64,000 bases of DNA from NCBI RefSeq assembly GCF_030152825.1, contig NZ_JASLIP010000035.1:7563-71562 (forward strand). Reading direction: 5' to 3'. The stretch comes from Corynebacterium sp. (GTDB lineage: Bacteria; Actinomycetota; Actinomycetes; Mycobacteriales; Mycobacteriaceae). A model generated the notes under the pieces. It saw only the letters and a program-made list of their open reading frames with translations, was not told where the DNA came from and made no database searches. The first letter of the stretch is position 1. Every line of letters starts with the position of its first letter. Shown here piece by piece: positions 51,188 to 59,535 of the stretch. The translations under genes were made by a program, and so were the position numbers.

Positions 51188-52609
51188 TTAACCGGCCTGG
51201 ATCGCGGTGATCGCCACGGTGTTGACGATGTCCGGGACGGTCGCGCCACGGGACAGGTCGTTGACCGGCTTGTTCAGACCCTGCAGAATCGGTCCGACCG
51301 CCAAGGCGTTCGCCGTGCGCTGCACCGCCTTGTAGGTGATGTTTCCGCTGTTCAGGTCGGGGAAGATGAAGACGTTGGCCTTGCCTGCCACGTCCGATTC
51401 CGGCATCTTCTTCTTACCGACGGAGGCGACGGCAGCCGCGTCGAACTGCAGTGGTCCGTCCAGCTGCAGGTCCGGGTTGTCTGCCTTCGCCTTCTCGACG
51501 GCGGCGGCGACGGCCTCGACGTCCTCGCCCGCACCGGAGGTTCCGGTGGAGTAGGACAGCATCGCGACCTTCGGGTCGATGCCGAACTGGGCGGCCGTCT
51601 TCGCGGACACCGCGGCGATCTCGGCGAGCTGCTCAGAGGTCGGGTTCGGGTTGACCGCGCAGTCACCGAAGGCCCACAGGTAGCCGTCCATGACCATGAG
51701 GAAGATGGAGCTGACCACGGACGCGCCCGGGGCGGTCTTGATGATCTGGAAGCTCGGGCGGATGGTGTGCGCGGTGGTGTGCGCCGCGCCGGAGACCAGG
51801 CCATCGGCCAGACCCTTGTGAACCATCATGGTGGCGTAGTAGGAGATGTCCTTCATGGTCTCCCGCGCCTCGTCGATGGTCACGCCCTTGGCCTTGCGCA
51901 GCTCTGCGAAGTCCTGAGCGAACTCCTCCAGCTGGGTGCCAGTATTCGGGTTCGTGAGGGTCGCGCCGGAAAGGTCCAGCTGCAGCTCGCGGGCGCGCCG
52001 AGCGATCGCACTCGGGTCGCCCAGGATGGTCAGGCGGCAGACGTTCTGCTCCAGCAGATGGTGGGCTGCCTGCAGAATGCGGTCGTCGTCGCCCTCCGGC
52101 AGGACGATGTGCGCGTTCTTCTCACGGGCCTGGACGATGAGGTTGCGCTCGAAGAGTTCCGGTCCGACGATCGGCTCGCGGGTCTCGGACTTGTGGACGC
52201 TGCCCAACTCGACGTAACTGATGGCCTCGCCCTCGCACTCCAGCGCGGAGGAGGTGCTGGCAGGGCCCTCCAGCATGGCGATGCCCGCCGGGACGCGGCC
52301 GATGCGGACGAGCTGGCCAAGGGACTGCTGCACGGAGATGCGGTCGGCGTCGGAGCCCGCGACGAGGATGTGGGAGGCGCCTAGCGCGCCGGCGAGGCGG
52401 GCGTCGAAGGAGACAGAGCCCGTGCCGACGAGGACGTCGGCGCTGGTGGTGCTGCCGAATTCCAGAGCCTGAGGGAAGTCTGGGTGAGACGGGCGGATGT
52501 GCTCAAAAAGGTCGGCGCTGTTGCCGCCACCGGCGTTAGCCGCTTTGATGATCTTGGGGCGCTGCGCTGCTGCGCTAGCCAGGGGGCTTACGACTGCTTT
52601 GACGGTCAC
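51188..52609 (-). CDS. pta: Phosphate acetyltransferase
   Basis: 473 residues. Acetyl-CoA + Pi to acetyl phosphate. The C-terminal ~320 residues are the PTA_PTB catalytic domain (HIVLPEGDDDRILQAA, ADGLVSGAAHTTAHTIRPSF, SYSTGTSGAGEDV, NVFIFPDLNSGNITYKAVQR). The N-terminal ~130 residues are a shortened P-loop-less version of the long-Pta regulatory part, typical of corynebacteria. First gene of pta-ackA; a perfect hairpin and a GlxR-like box lie in the 170 nt upstream. Confidence 0.96.
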   Translation of the reverse strand: MTVKAVVSPLASAAAQRPKIIKAANAGGGNSADLFEHIRPSHPDFPQALEFGSTTSADVLVGTGSVSFDARLAGALGASHILVAGSDADRISVQQSLGQLVRIGRVPAGIAMLEGPASTSSALECEGEAISYVELGSVHKSETREPIVGPELFERNLIVQAREKNAHIVLPEGDDDRILQAAHHLLEQNVCRLTILGDPSAIARRARELQLDLSGATLTNPNTGTQLEEFAQDFAELRKAKGVTIDEARETMKDISYYATMMVHKGLADGLVSGAAHTTAHTIRPSFQIIKTAPGASVVSSIFLMVMDGYLWAFGDCAVNPNPTSEQLAEIAAVSAKTAAQFGIDPKVAMLSYSTGTSGAGEDVEAVAAAVEKAKADNPDLQLDGPLQFDAAAVASVGKKKMPESDVAGKANVFIFPDLNSGNITYKAVQRTANALAVGPILQGLNKPVNDLSRGATVPDIVNTVAITAIQAG

Positions 52610-52641
52610 CTAGTTCATCCTCCAGGGCTTCGTAGCGGTTA

Positions 52642-52697
52642 GCCGATCACAGTGATAGTGGCGGGCCCGCAAGCCCGCCACTATCACTGTGATCGGC
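52642..52697 (-). terminator. Perfect 25-bp inverted repeat between cysZ and pta
   Basis: Left arm 52642-52666, 6-nt loop, right arm 52673-52697; every base pairs. Arms begin GCCGATCACAGTG. The loop on the minus strand is TTGCGG, as in the ackA terminator. No U-run follows, so it may be the cysZ terminator, or an operator/leader element for pta (33 nt from its start). Confidence 0.7.
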
Positions 52698-52703
52698 TTC
52701 ACT
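52688..52703 (-). promoter_or_regulatory. Candidate GlxR box upstream of pta
   Basis: TGTGATCGGCTTCACT, 9 of 10 fixed positions of TGTGA-N6-TCACA. It overlaps the right arm of the perfect hairpin. GlxR is known to act on pta-ackA in C. glutamicum; this site is inference. Confidence 0.45.
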
Positions 52704-52779
52704 TTCTAGGTGAAACAATAACGTAACGCGCGTCACAACGCACGTCCGCTTCGCGACCCTCTCCACCCCTTTCCTACCC

Positions 52780-53793
52780 CTATCTATCCCTCCCGGCGCG
52801 AACGCTAACAGTTTCACGGTCGGCAGCGGCAGGCCCCTGCCCAGCAGCATCACCGGTGGTGGGAGTCGCCTCACGGGACTCCGGCTCAGCAGATTCAGAC
52901 TCGGCACGGGAACCCGCCCGGCCTCGCCAAAGTCCCCAGAGCGCGATGACGGCGAGGATGGCCAGACCGATCTCCACCGCGCGCAGGCTCACTGTTCCCC
53001 CGGTCACCAGGCGCGAGGAGTTCAGCAGCACGAGCAGGAGGCCCACCAGGCCACCGAGGACGGTGGGGTTGATGCGGCTCACGGCCCAAGCTGCGATCGG
53101 TGCGGCAATCACACCGCCGACCAGCAAGCCAGCTACCGGCTGCCACAAGGACAGGAACTGCGGCCCCAGCCCGAAGATGAACCCCACGGATGCCGCCACA
53201 GAAACCAGAAATTCCGAGGCACTGACCGTGCCGATCACCTTCCGCGGCTGAGTCTTAGCAACCGTCAGCAGCGTGGAGGTGGTCATGGGCCCCCATCCGC
53301 CGCCACCGCTGGCGTCCAGGAATCCGCTGGTGATCCCGAGAACGCCCAGGCCGATGCGGGTGCGAGGTGCCCGGCGCGCAGTGTCCCGCTGCTTTTCTTC
53401 CTTAGTCTTCGACGCCTGCTTGGCGCTGGAGAGGAAGATCGAGCGGAAAAGCAGCCACAGTCCGAGCAGGAGCAGGAAGCTCGTCACCACTGGCTCAGCG
53501 GCCGCGGTGGAGATCTTGGAGAGCACCGTCGCCCCTAGGAAGGCGCCGATCGCGCCCGGCACGCCGAGAGCCAAGACGGTGGGCCAGTGAACATTGCCGA
53601 GCTTCCAGTGGGCCGTGCCAGAGGCTGCGGTCGTGCCCACCTCGGCGATGTGCACGGCGGCGCTGGCCGCGGCAGGACCGATGCCGGTGATCAGCAGCAC
53701 CGTCGTGGCGGTGACGCCGAAGGCCATGCCCAGGGCGCCGTCCACGAGCTGTGCAGCCAGACCAGCAATGGCGAAAAGCAGGATCTTCCTCAT
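52780..53793 (-). CDS. cysZ: TauE/SafE-family transporter, CysZ-like
   Basis: 337 residues with about eight helices. Sulfite exporter TauE/SafE family; N-terminal repeat AIAGLAAQLVDGALGMAFGV and middle SGFLDASGGGGWGPMTTS are the two diagnostic segments. At the end of a cysH-D-N-Y-Z series as in C. glutamicum, where this gene is proposed to import sulfate, though sulfite export is the family's other role. C-terminal ~45 residues are charged and disordered. Overlaps the chelatase gene by 4 nt (ATGA). Confidence 0.88.
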   Translation of the reverse strand: MRKILLFAIAGLAAQLVDGALGMAFGVTATTVLLITGIGPAAASAAVHIAEVGTTAASGTAHWKLGNVHWPTVLALGVPGAIGAFLGATVLSKISTAAAEPVVTSFLLLLGLWLLFRSIFLSSAKQASKTKEEKQRDTARRAPRTRIGLGVLGITSGFLDASGGGGWGPMTTSTLLTVAKTQPRKVIGTVSASEFLVSVAASVGFIFGLGPQFLSLWQPVAGLLVGGVIAAPIAAWAVSRINPTVLGGLVGLLLVLLNSSRLVTGGTVSLRAVEIGLAILAVIALWGLWRGRAGSRAESESAEPESREATPTTGDAAGQGPAAADRETVSVRAGRDR

Positions 53794-54560
53794 GCCGGCA
53801 CCCTCTCTGTAGCCCAGTGGCTAGCCGTGGCACCAGCGGGCGCCGTGCCGGTCAGGGCGGCGACCCGTGCGGTCACCAGCGGGGCGATCGCGGTTCCAAG
53901 TGGGCCCGCAGCGATCGTGCCCGGCACATCTGTGGCCTTATCCAGCAGCAGGCCCGGGGCGAAGAACAGCGGCAGTACCGCGGTGGGTGCGGCCTGCGCC
54001 CCAGCGCGCCGGCCCAGCCCCTCGCGGTGTTCAGCCACACTGATTCCCCCGCCGGTGGCGAAGATCGCCCGGGCGGGAATCCCCAGCAAGCGGCCGACCT
54101 CGGCGGCCAAATCCTCGACCGCCTCGTTCGCACCCGGGATAGAGGACCCGACGGCGTAAACCACCGCGTCGCCCGCCGAAGCGGCCGCCACGCGATGGCC
54201 GTGAGCCTTTCGCCACTGAGCCACGAGGAGCTCAGCCACATCAGTGCCCAAACCAATTGGTTCGGTGGCGCGCAGAGCCATCCCATGGTTGCGCTCCGCC
54301 TCCGCGATGGCCGCGGGGACGTCCTTGCGCAGGTGGAAGGCGCTGGTGAACAGCAAGGGCATGACAACAGCCCGACGGTGACCAGCGGCTCGCAGCTCGC
54401 CGACCACGGCGTCCAAGGTGAATTCGGAGAAGTCCAGGAAGGCGGCACGCGCACCAACCTCGCGGGCAATCGCGTGCACAACGTCCTCGGCGCCGCGGCG
54501 TCGCGAGCCGTGAGCCAGCACGATCACCGGCTCAGGCTGGGCGAAAGACTCGCTAAACAT
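53790..54560 (-). CDS. cysY: CbiX/SirB-type sirohydrochlorin chelatase, CysY-like
   Basis: 256 residues. Inserts ferrous iron into sirohydrochlorin to form sirohaem for sulfite reductase. Two CbiX halves: VIVLAHGSRRRGAEDVVHAI with the metal-binding His, VVMPLLFTSAFHLRKDVP, then AVLPLFFAPGLLLDKATD in the C-terminal half. Its operon place links it to sulfate reduction even though no sulfite reductase gene is in the window. Overlaps both neighbours slightly. Confidence 0.88.
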   Translation of the reverse strand: MFSESFAQPEPVIVLAHGSRRRGAEDVVHAIAREVGARAAFLDFSEFTLDAVVGELRAAGHRRAVVMPLLFTSAFHLRKDVPAAIAEAERNHGMALRATEPIGLGTDVAELLVAQWRKAHGHRVAAASAGDAVVYAVGSSIPGANEAVEDLAAEVGRLLGIPARAIFATGGGISVAEHREGLGRRAGAQAAPTAVLPLFFAPGLLLDKATDVPGTIAAGPLGTAIAPLVTARVAALTGTAPAGATASHWATERVPA

Positions 54561-55912
54561 CAGCTGCTCACCAAGCCCGCGGTCAATGTATCCCCGGTCG
54601 AGGGGTTGATCAGCAGGAAGGAGCCCGTCTGACCGCCTCGGACGTAAGCCTCCACCGGAAGTGGGTCGGCCACCGCCACGCGGATGCGGGCGACGTCATT
54701 CTGCTCCAGGGCAGTGGCCGGCTCCCCGGCCGTCCCTGCTTCTGCAGCCGCACCATCGGCAATGCTCAGCTGCTCGTCGATGCCCAGCACGCGGGCGCGC
54801 ACCTCTGCCGGGCCGTAGCGCAGCAGCAGGTTGGAGCCGACCCGCACCGGCGCATCCGCCAGGTGGAAGGCCAGGGCAGAGAACTGGGTGACCGGCTCCG
54901 GCAGGGTCTCGTCGGAAAGGATGGAGCCGCGGGAGATATCCAGCTCATCCTCCAAGCGGAGGGTGACGGACTGCCCGGCGGTGGCGCGCTGCTGCGGTCC
55001 ATCCGGGGTGTCGATGCCAGCCACGCGGGTGCTGCGGAAACCAGCGTGCACGGTGTCCCCGACCGCGACCTCACCGGAGGTGATGCGGCCGGCGTAACCC
55101 CGGTAGTCGGTGGCGTGGTCCCGGATGACGAACTGCACCGGGAAGCGGAACTCCTCGGTGGCCACGGCGGCGGGGCGGGCGTCCTCGAGGATCGTCAGCA
55201 CGGATTCGCCCTCGTACCACGGGGTGTTCTCGGACTTGGAGACGACATTGTCGCCCACCAGCGCGCTGATCGGGACGATGTCTACGACCGGCAGCTTCTG
55301 CTCGCCGAAGGCCCCGCGCAGCTCGTCGACGAGCTCGCGAACCTGGCCCGCAGCGGTGTCGAAGGCCTCCTGGGAGTAGTCCACCGCGTCGATCTTGTTC
55401 ACAGCGACGACAACCTGCGGGATGTCCAGCAGGGCGGCGACGGTCAGGTGGCGGCGGGTCTGCTCGATCACGCCGTTACGGACGTCGACCAGGATGACCA
55501 CCAGGTCGGAGGTGGACATGCCGGTAACGGTGTTGCGGGTGTACTGAACGTGGCCCGGGGTATCCGCGAGGATGAAGCTGCGGCGGTCAGAGGCGAAGTA
55601 GCGGTAGGCCACGTCAATGGTGATGCCCTGTTCGCGCTCGGCGCGCAGCCCGTCGACCAGCAGTGAGAGGTCGGGATTCTGCAGGCCGCGTGCAGCGGAG
55701 ACGCGCTCCACGGACTCCAGTTGGTCGGTCAGGATGGACTTGGTGTCGTGCAGCAAGCGGCCAACGAAGGTGGACTTGCCGTCGTCGACGGAGCCCGCGG
55801 TGCACAGGCGCAGGGTCGGGGCTTCCTCGTAGGACGTCGCGACGGTTGCGCTCGCCTGATCGGCCCCGGTGGTCGTAGTGGTGGATTCGGTGAGGGAGGT
55901 CGGGGCGGTCAT
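54560..55912 (-). CDS. cysN: Sulfate adenylyltransferase subunit 1 (GTPase)
   Basis: 450 residues. GTPase subunit that drives APS formation with CysD. EF-Tu-like G motifs: GSVDDGKST (P-loop), EQGITIDVAYRYF, DTPGHVQYTRN and NKIDAVD. Residues past 270 are beta-barrel domains 2 and 3. No APS kinase (CysC) domain is fused, matching a route where APS is reduced directly. Starts within one base of the cysD stop. Confidence 0.95.
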   Translation of the reverse strand: MTAPTSLTESTTTTTGADQASATVATSYEEAPTLRLCTAGSVDDGKSTFVGRLLHDTKSILTDQLESVERVSAARGLQNPDLSLLVDGLRAEREQGITIDVAYRYFASDRRSFILADTPGHVQYTRNTVTGMSTSDLVVILVDVRNGVIEQTRRHLTVAALLDIPQVVVAVNKIDAVDYSQEAFDTAAGQVRELVDELRGAFGEQKLPVVDIVPISALVGDNVVSKSENTPWYEGESVLTILEDARPAAVATEEFRFPVQFVIRDHATDYRGYAGRITSGEVAVGDTVHAGFRSTRVAGIDTPDGPQQRATAGQSVTLRLEDELDISRGSILSDETLPEPVTQFSALAFHLADAPVRVGSNLLLRYGPAEVRARVLGIDEQLSIADGAAAEAGTAGEPATALEQNDVARIRVAVADPLPVEAYVRGGQTGSFLLINPSTGDTLTAGLVSS

Positions 55913-56874
55913 CAGAAGTAGCCTTCCTTCTTGCGGTCTTCCATGGCGGATTCAGAGAGCTTGTCGTCGGCACGGGTGGCGCCGCGCTCGGTGGTGGTGG
56001 AGGTGAGGATTTCCTCGATCACCTCTTGCGGGGTGGTGGCGTCGGAAAGAACCGCGCCGGTGCAGGACATGTCGCCCACGGTGCGGTAGCGGACCGTCTT
56101 GGTGACGGTCTCCTCGCCTTCGCGGGGACCGCCCCACTCGCCGGCGGAGAGCCACATGCCCCCGCGGTTGAAGACCTCCCGCTCGTGGGAGTAGTAGATC
56201 GGCGGCAGCTCGAGCTTGCGGTCGCGGATGTAGTGCCACACGTCGGCTTCGGTCCAGTTGGAGATAGGGAAGACGCGCATGTTCTCGCCGGCCTGCAGCT
56301 TGCCGTTGTACAGGCCCCACAGCTCGGGGCGCTGGCGGCGGGGGTTCCAGCCACCGAAGCCATCGCGGATGGAGAACACGCGCTCCTTGGCGCGCGCCTT
56401 CTCCTCGTCACGGCGAGCGCCGCCGAGGACGGCGTCGTAACCGCGCTGCTGGATGGTCTCGACGAGCGGGACGGTCTGCAGCGGGTTGCGGGAACCGTCT
56501 GGGCGCTCCTGCAGCGCGCCGCTATCGATCCAGTCCTGGACGTGCGCGACGTGCAGGTTGATGCGCGGATCGGCGGCGATGCGGTCGCGGAACTCGAGGA
56601 CCTCCGGGAAGTTGTGGCCGGTGTCCACGTGCAGCAGCTCGAAAGGCACTGGCGCGGGGTGGAAGGCCCGCTTGGCTAGCTCCAGGACGACGACGGAGTC
56701 CTTGCCGCCGGAGAAAAGCAGTGCCGGTCGGTCGAACTGGCCGGCGACCTCCCGGAGGATGTGGAGGGATTCGGCTTCCAGTTCCGCGAGGTGCGGGCTG
56801 GAGAGCTCGGTGTTCTGTGGTGCGTTGGCCTGATCTGGGTTGGTCTGTTCTGGGTTGATAGTCGTGGTGCTCAT
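55912..56874 (-). CDS. cysD: Sulfate adenylyltransferase subunit 2
   Basis: 320 residues. ATP-pyrophosphatase-type subunit that makes APS from sulfate and ATP. PP-loop LLFSGGKDSVVVLELAKRA, HVDTGHNFPEV, GGARRDEEKARAKERVFS and PISNWTEADVWHYIRD. The ATG at 56874 (MSTTTINPE) overlaps the cysH stop as ATGA and is preferred to an ATG five codons upstream. Confidence 0.96.
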   Translation of the reverse strand: MSTTTINPEQTNPDQANAPQNTELSSPHLAELEAESLHILREVAGQFDRPALLFSGGKDSVVVLELAKRAFHPAPVPFELLHVDTGHNFPEVLEFRDRIAADPRINLHVAHVQDWIDSGALQERPDGSRNPLQTVPLVETIQQRGYDAVLGGARRDEEKARAKERVFSIRDGFGGWNPRRQRPELWGLYNGKLQAGENMRVFPISNWTEADVWHYIRDRKLELPPIYYSHEREVFNRGGMWLSAGEWGGPREGEETVTKTVRYRTVGDMSCTGAVLSDATTPQEVIEEILTSTTTERGATRADDKLSESAMEDRKKEGYF

Positions 56875-57722
56875 ACGTGTAGTCCGCATTCTGTTTTGTT
56901 GGTTCCTGCCCAGCGTCCGGAGCGGGGGTCCTCCCCCTCGGCGACGGGCAGGGTGCAGGTGGCGCAGCCGATGGACGGGTAGCCCTGCTTAGTCAGTGGG
57001 TTGATGATGAGGTCGTTTTCTTCGATGAAGCGCTGGACGTCGTCGTCGGTCCATGCCGCGATCGGGTTGAGCTTCAGCCGGCCGGTGCGGTCCACCTCAA
57101 TGACGGGGGTGTTCGCACGCAGCGGGGAGTCGACGCGGCGGACGCCGGAGACCCAGGCCTCGAAGGGGTCGAGCATCCTCGCGAGGGGCTCGACCTTGCG
57201 CATGCGGCAACAAGCCGTGGGGTTGCGCTGGTACAGGTTCGGCCCGTACACGTCGTCCTGCTCCGCGCGGCTCAGGGTTGGGGTGATCCGGCGCAGCGGA
57301 AGGTTGTAACGCTCCTCGACGGCGGCGGCGGTGTCGAGGGTTTCCGGGAAGTGGTACCCGGTGTCGAGGAAGACGAGCTCGGCATCGGCCTGCTGGCCAT
57401 CAAAGGCCCGCTGGGCCAGCTCGGCGAGGATCGTGTCCTGCATGCTGAGGGTGATGGCCACGGGCCCGTCGAGCTTCTCGGCTGCCCAGGAGAGGATCTC
57501 TGCGGCGCTGGCGTTTTCCAGCTCGTCCTTCCAGGTAGCGACCAGCTCTTCGTGGTAGCTGCGACGGTCATTGGGGATCGGGGTGGTTGTGGTCTGGGCA
57601 GGCTGCCCATCTGGCTGAGCGGGGCTGACCTCGGGGTCACGCCAGTTCTCGTTGTGGGTGTTGAGGCTCAACAGGGGCTGAGACTGCTGAGTGATGCCTG
57701 CCTGGGGGTTGCGCTCCGGCAC
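56871..57722 (-). CDS. cysH: Assimilatory APS reductase
   Basis: 283 residues. Reduces APS to sulfite. Core AITLSMQDTILAELAQRAF (modified PP-loop), FLDTGYHFPETLDTA, then CC in NPTACCRMRKVEPL and CxxC in GCATCTLPV, the four Fe-S ligands that mark APS- rather than PAPS-type enzymes; catalytic Cys in KTECGLHV at the C-terminus. The GTG at 57722 has GAGGAGCC in front. First gene of the operon here; in C. glutamicum cysI and cysX come before it, but they are missing. Confidence 0.95.
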   Translation of the reverse strand: MPERNPQAGITQQSQPLLSLNTHNENWRDPEVSPAQPDGQPAQTTTTPIPNDRRSYHEELVATWKDELENASAAEILSWAAEKLDGPVAITLSMQDTILAELAQRAFDGQQADAELVFLDTGYHFPETLDTAAAVEERYNLPLRRITPTLSRAEQDDVYGPNLYQRNPTACCRMRKVEPLARMLDPFEAWVSGVRRVDSPLRANTPVIEVDRTGRLKLNPIAAWTDDDVQRFIEENDLIINPLTKQGYPSIGCATCTLPVAEGEDPRSGRWAGTNKTECGLHV

Positions 57723-57817
57723 TGTGGCTCCTCGTTGCGTTCTTGTCGTCGTGTTTGTCGTCGTTTGTTCTGCCGTGTGGAAAGCCCGACCTCCCCTCGG
57801 AGGAGTAGAAAGCCAGA

Positions 57818-57833
57818 CAGACCGCTCGGTCTA
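57818..57833 (-). promoter_or_regulatory. McbR-like box 1 at the cysH start site
   Basis: CAGACCGCTCGGTCTA, nine of ten fixed positions of the McbR consensus TAGAC-N6-GTCTA. It covers about +6 to +21 of the predicted cysH transcript, the right place for repression. Confidence 0.6.
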
Positions 57834-57845
57834 GGATTAGGGCAC

Positions 57846-57874
57846 ATACTAGGCGGGAATTGCGGTACATGCAA
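57846..57874 (-). promoter_or_regulatory. Promoter of cysHDNYZ
   Basis: -35 TTGCAT (57869-57874) and -10 TAGTAT (57846-57851), 17-nt spacer. Predicted start near 57839, leader about 117 nt. Confidence 0.6.
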
Positions 57875-57925
57875 TAGAAGCGCAAAAGTACCCCCAAGAA
57901 AAAGCCTTCTACCTGCGCGTTTACT

Positions 57926-57941
57926 TAGACCACCTAGTCTA
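57926..57941 (-). promoter_or_regulatory. McbR box 2
   Basis: TAGACCACCTAGTCTA, an exact TAGAC-N6-GTCTA match. It lies 52 nt upstream of the cysH -35 and 103 nt upstream of the divergent permease start, so it might touch either. Nothing else is seen in the 57723-58043 gap. Confidence 0.65.
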
Positions 57942-58043
57942 CTTTCGGTCCTAAACGACGAAAATATAGCCCCCGTAACGAAGCAATGCCCCGTCCGATA
58001 GCATCAACCTCACAAATATCCCCATCACCACCGAAGGAATCAC

Positions 58044-59444
58044 ATGACCGGATTGCCTTTGATGGGTGTCTTCGTCCTCGCGATCGTGACGCTCATCCTC
58101 ATGATTTCCAAGCTGCGCATCCACCCGTTCCTGTCGCTGCTGTTCGTCTCCCTCGTCTTCGGACTCATCGGAGGCGTGCCACTGCTCGACGCGAAGGATG
58201 CCGATGGTGAAGTCATCACCACGGGCATCACCAGCCTCATCGGCGAAGGTTTCTCCAGCACCTTCAAGTCCTTCGGCCTCGTCATCATCTTCGGCACGCT
58301 GATCGGCTACGTCCTGGAGAAGACCGGCGCCGCCTTCCAACTCGCCGACGCTCTGGTGCGACTCATCGGTAAGAAACACCCGGTGCTGGCCATCCAGCTC
58401 ATGGGCTGGATCGTGTGTATCCCGGTGTTCTCCGACTCCGGGTTCGTCATCCTCAACCCGGTGCGCCGAGCCCTCGCGCAGCGCACCGGTGCCTCCCCCG
58501 TAGCGATGGCGATCGCCCTCTCGGCGGGTCTGTTCACCTCCCACGTCTTCATCCCGCCAACCCCAGGCCCCATCGCCTCGGCTTCCAATCTGGGACTGGA
58601 GGATAACCTCCTGCTCGTCATCGGCCTGGGCATGCTCGTATCCATCCCGGTGCTGATCGTCTCCTACTTCTTCTCCGTGTACATCGGCAAGAAGATCACC
58701 ACGCCGGAATCTGAGGTCATCCCAGATCAGGACGTCGAAGCCGCCTACGAGGAGCTGCGTAACTCCTACACCCGGCTGCCGAGCACCCTGACCTCGGTGC
58801 TCCCGATCATCGCCCCGATCATCCTCATGGCCGGTGGCTCGATCGCGAACATGTTCAAGTGGACCGAGGGCCTCGGGCGCCTCATCGTCTTCCTGGGCAA
58901 CCCAATGCTGGCCCTCGCGATCGGCTTCCTTCTGGCCGTGGTCCTGCTGGCCGAGACCCACATGATGGATCGTTTCCACCAGTTCACCGAGGAGGGCCTG
59001 CGCATCGTCGGCCCGATCATCTTCATCACCGCAGCCGGTGGCGTGCTGGGCAAGGTCATCGCAGAGACGGACGTCGTCGACTTCATCTCCAACAACGCGA
59101 CCGAGCTGGCCGGCCTCGGCCTGTTCTTCCCGTTCCTCGTCGCCGCCCTCTTCAAGACGGCACAGGGTTCCGCCACCGTCGCCATGGTCACGACCTCCGG
59201 CATCGTCGCCCCACTGCTGCCCGTCCTTGGCCTGGAGACCCCGCTGCAGGTCGGCCTCGCTGTCATGGCGATCTCCGCCGGCTCCCTGACCGTATCCCAC
59301 GCGAATGACTCGCACTTCTGGGTCGTCACGAACTTCTCCAAGCTGACCCCGCAGCAGGCCTACCGCTCGCAGACCGTGGTGACTGGCCTCATGGGCGTCA
59401 CCGCGATGCTCTTCGTGTGGGTGCTGAGCCTGTTTATCGTCTAG
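58044..59444 (+). CDS. GntP-family permease (probable D-glycerate or gluconate)
   Basis: 466 residues, about 12-13 helices. H+ symporter of the GntP family: QLMGWIVCIPVFSDSGFVILNP-type segment (IPVFSDSGFVIL), SHVFIPPTPGPIASAS and FKTAQGSATVAMVTTSGIV are the family marks. GAAGGA precedes the ATG. A glycerate kinase follows, which suggests that D-glycerate is the substrate; gluconate is the alternative, since no gluconate kinase is near. Confidence 0.88.
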   Translation: MTGLPLMGVFVLAIVTLILMISKLRIHPFLSLLFVSLVFGLIGGVPLLDAKDADGEVITTGITSLIGEGFSSTFKSFGLVIIFGTLIGYVLEKTGAAFQLADALVRLIGKKHPVLAIQLMGWIVCIPVFSDSGFVILNPVRRALAQRTGASPVAMAIALSAGLFTSHVFIPPTPGPIASASNLGLEDNLLLVIGLGMLVSIPVLIVSYFFSVYIGKKITTPESEVIPDQDVEAAYEELRNSYTRLPSTLTSVLPIIAPIILMAGGSIANMFKWTEGLGRLIVFLGNPMLALAIGFLLAVVLLAETHMMDRFHQFTEEGLRIVGPIIFITAAGGVLGKVIAETDVVDFISNNATELAGLGLFFPFLVAALFKTAQGSATVAMVTTSGIVAPLLPVLGLETPLQVGLAVMAISAGSLTVSHANDSHFWVVTNFSKLTPQQAYRSQTVVTGLMGVTAMLFVWVLSLFIV

Positions 59445-59462
59445 CAGCACGAAAGCTTGCCA

Positions 59463-59490
59463 AAGCCGAGGCCCTTCGGGGCTTCGGCTT
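59463..59490 (+). terminator. Terminator after GntP gene
   Basis: AAGCCGAGGCCC/GGGCTTCGGCTT stem (one mismatch) with a stable TTCG tetraloop, then TCGTGCTTT. Confidence 0.7.
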
Positions 59491-59535
59491 CGTGCTTTCC
59501 ATTCCATGTCCAGGGAAGGATTTACACTCGAAGCC

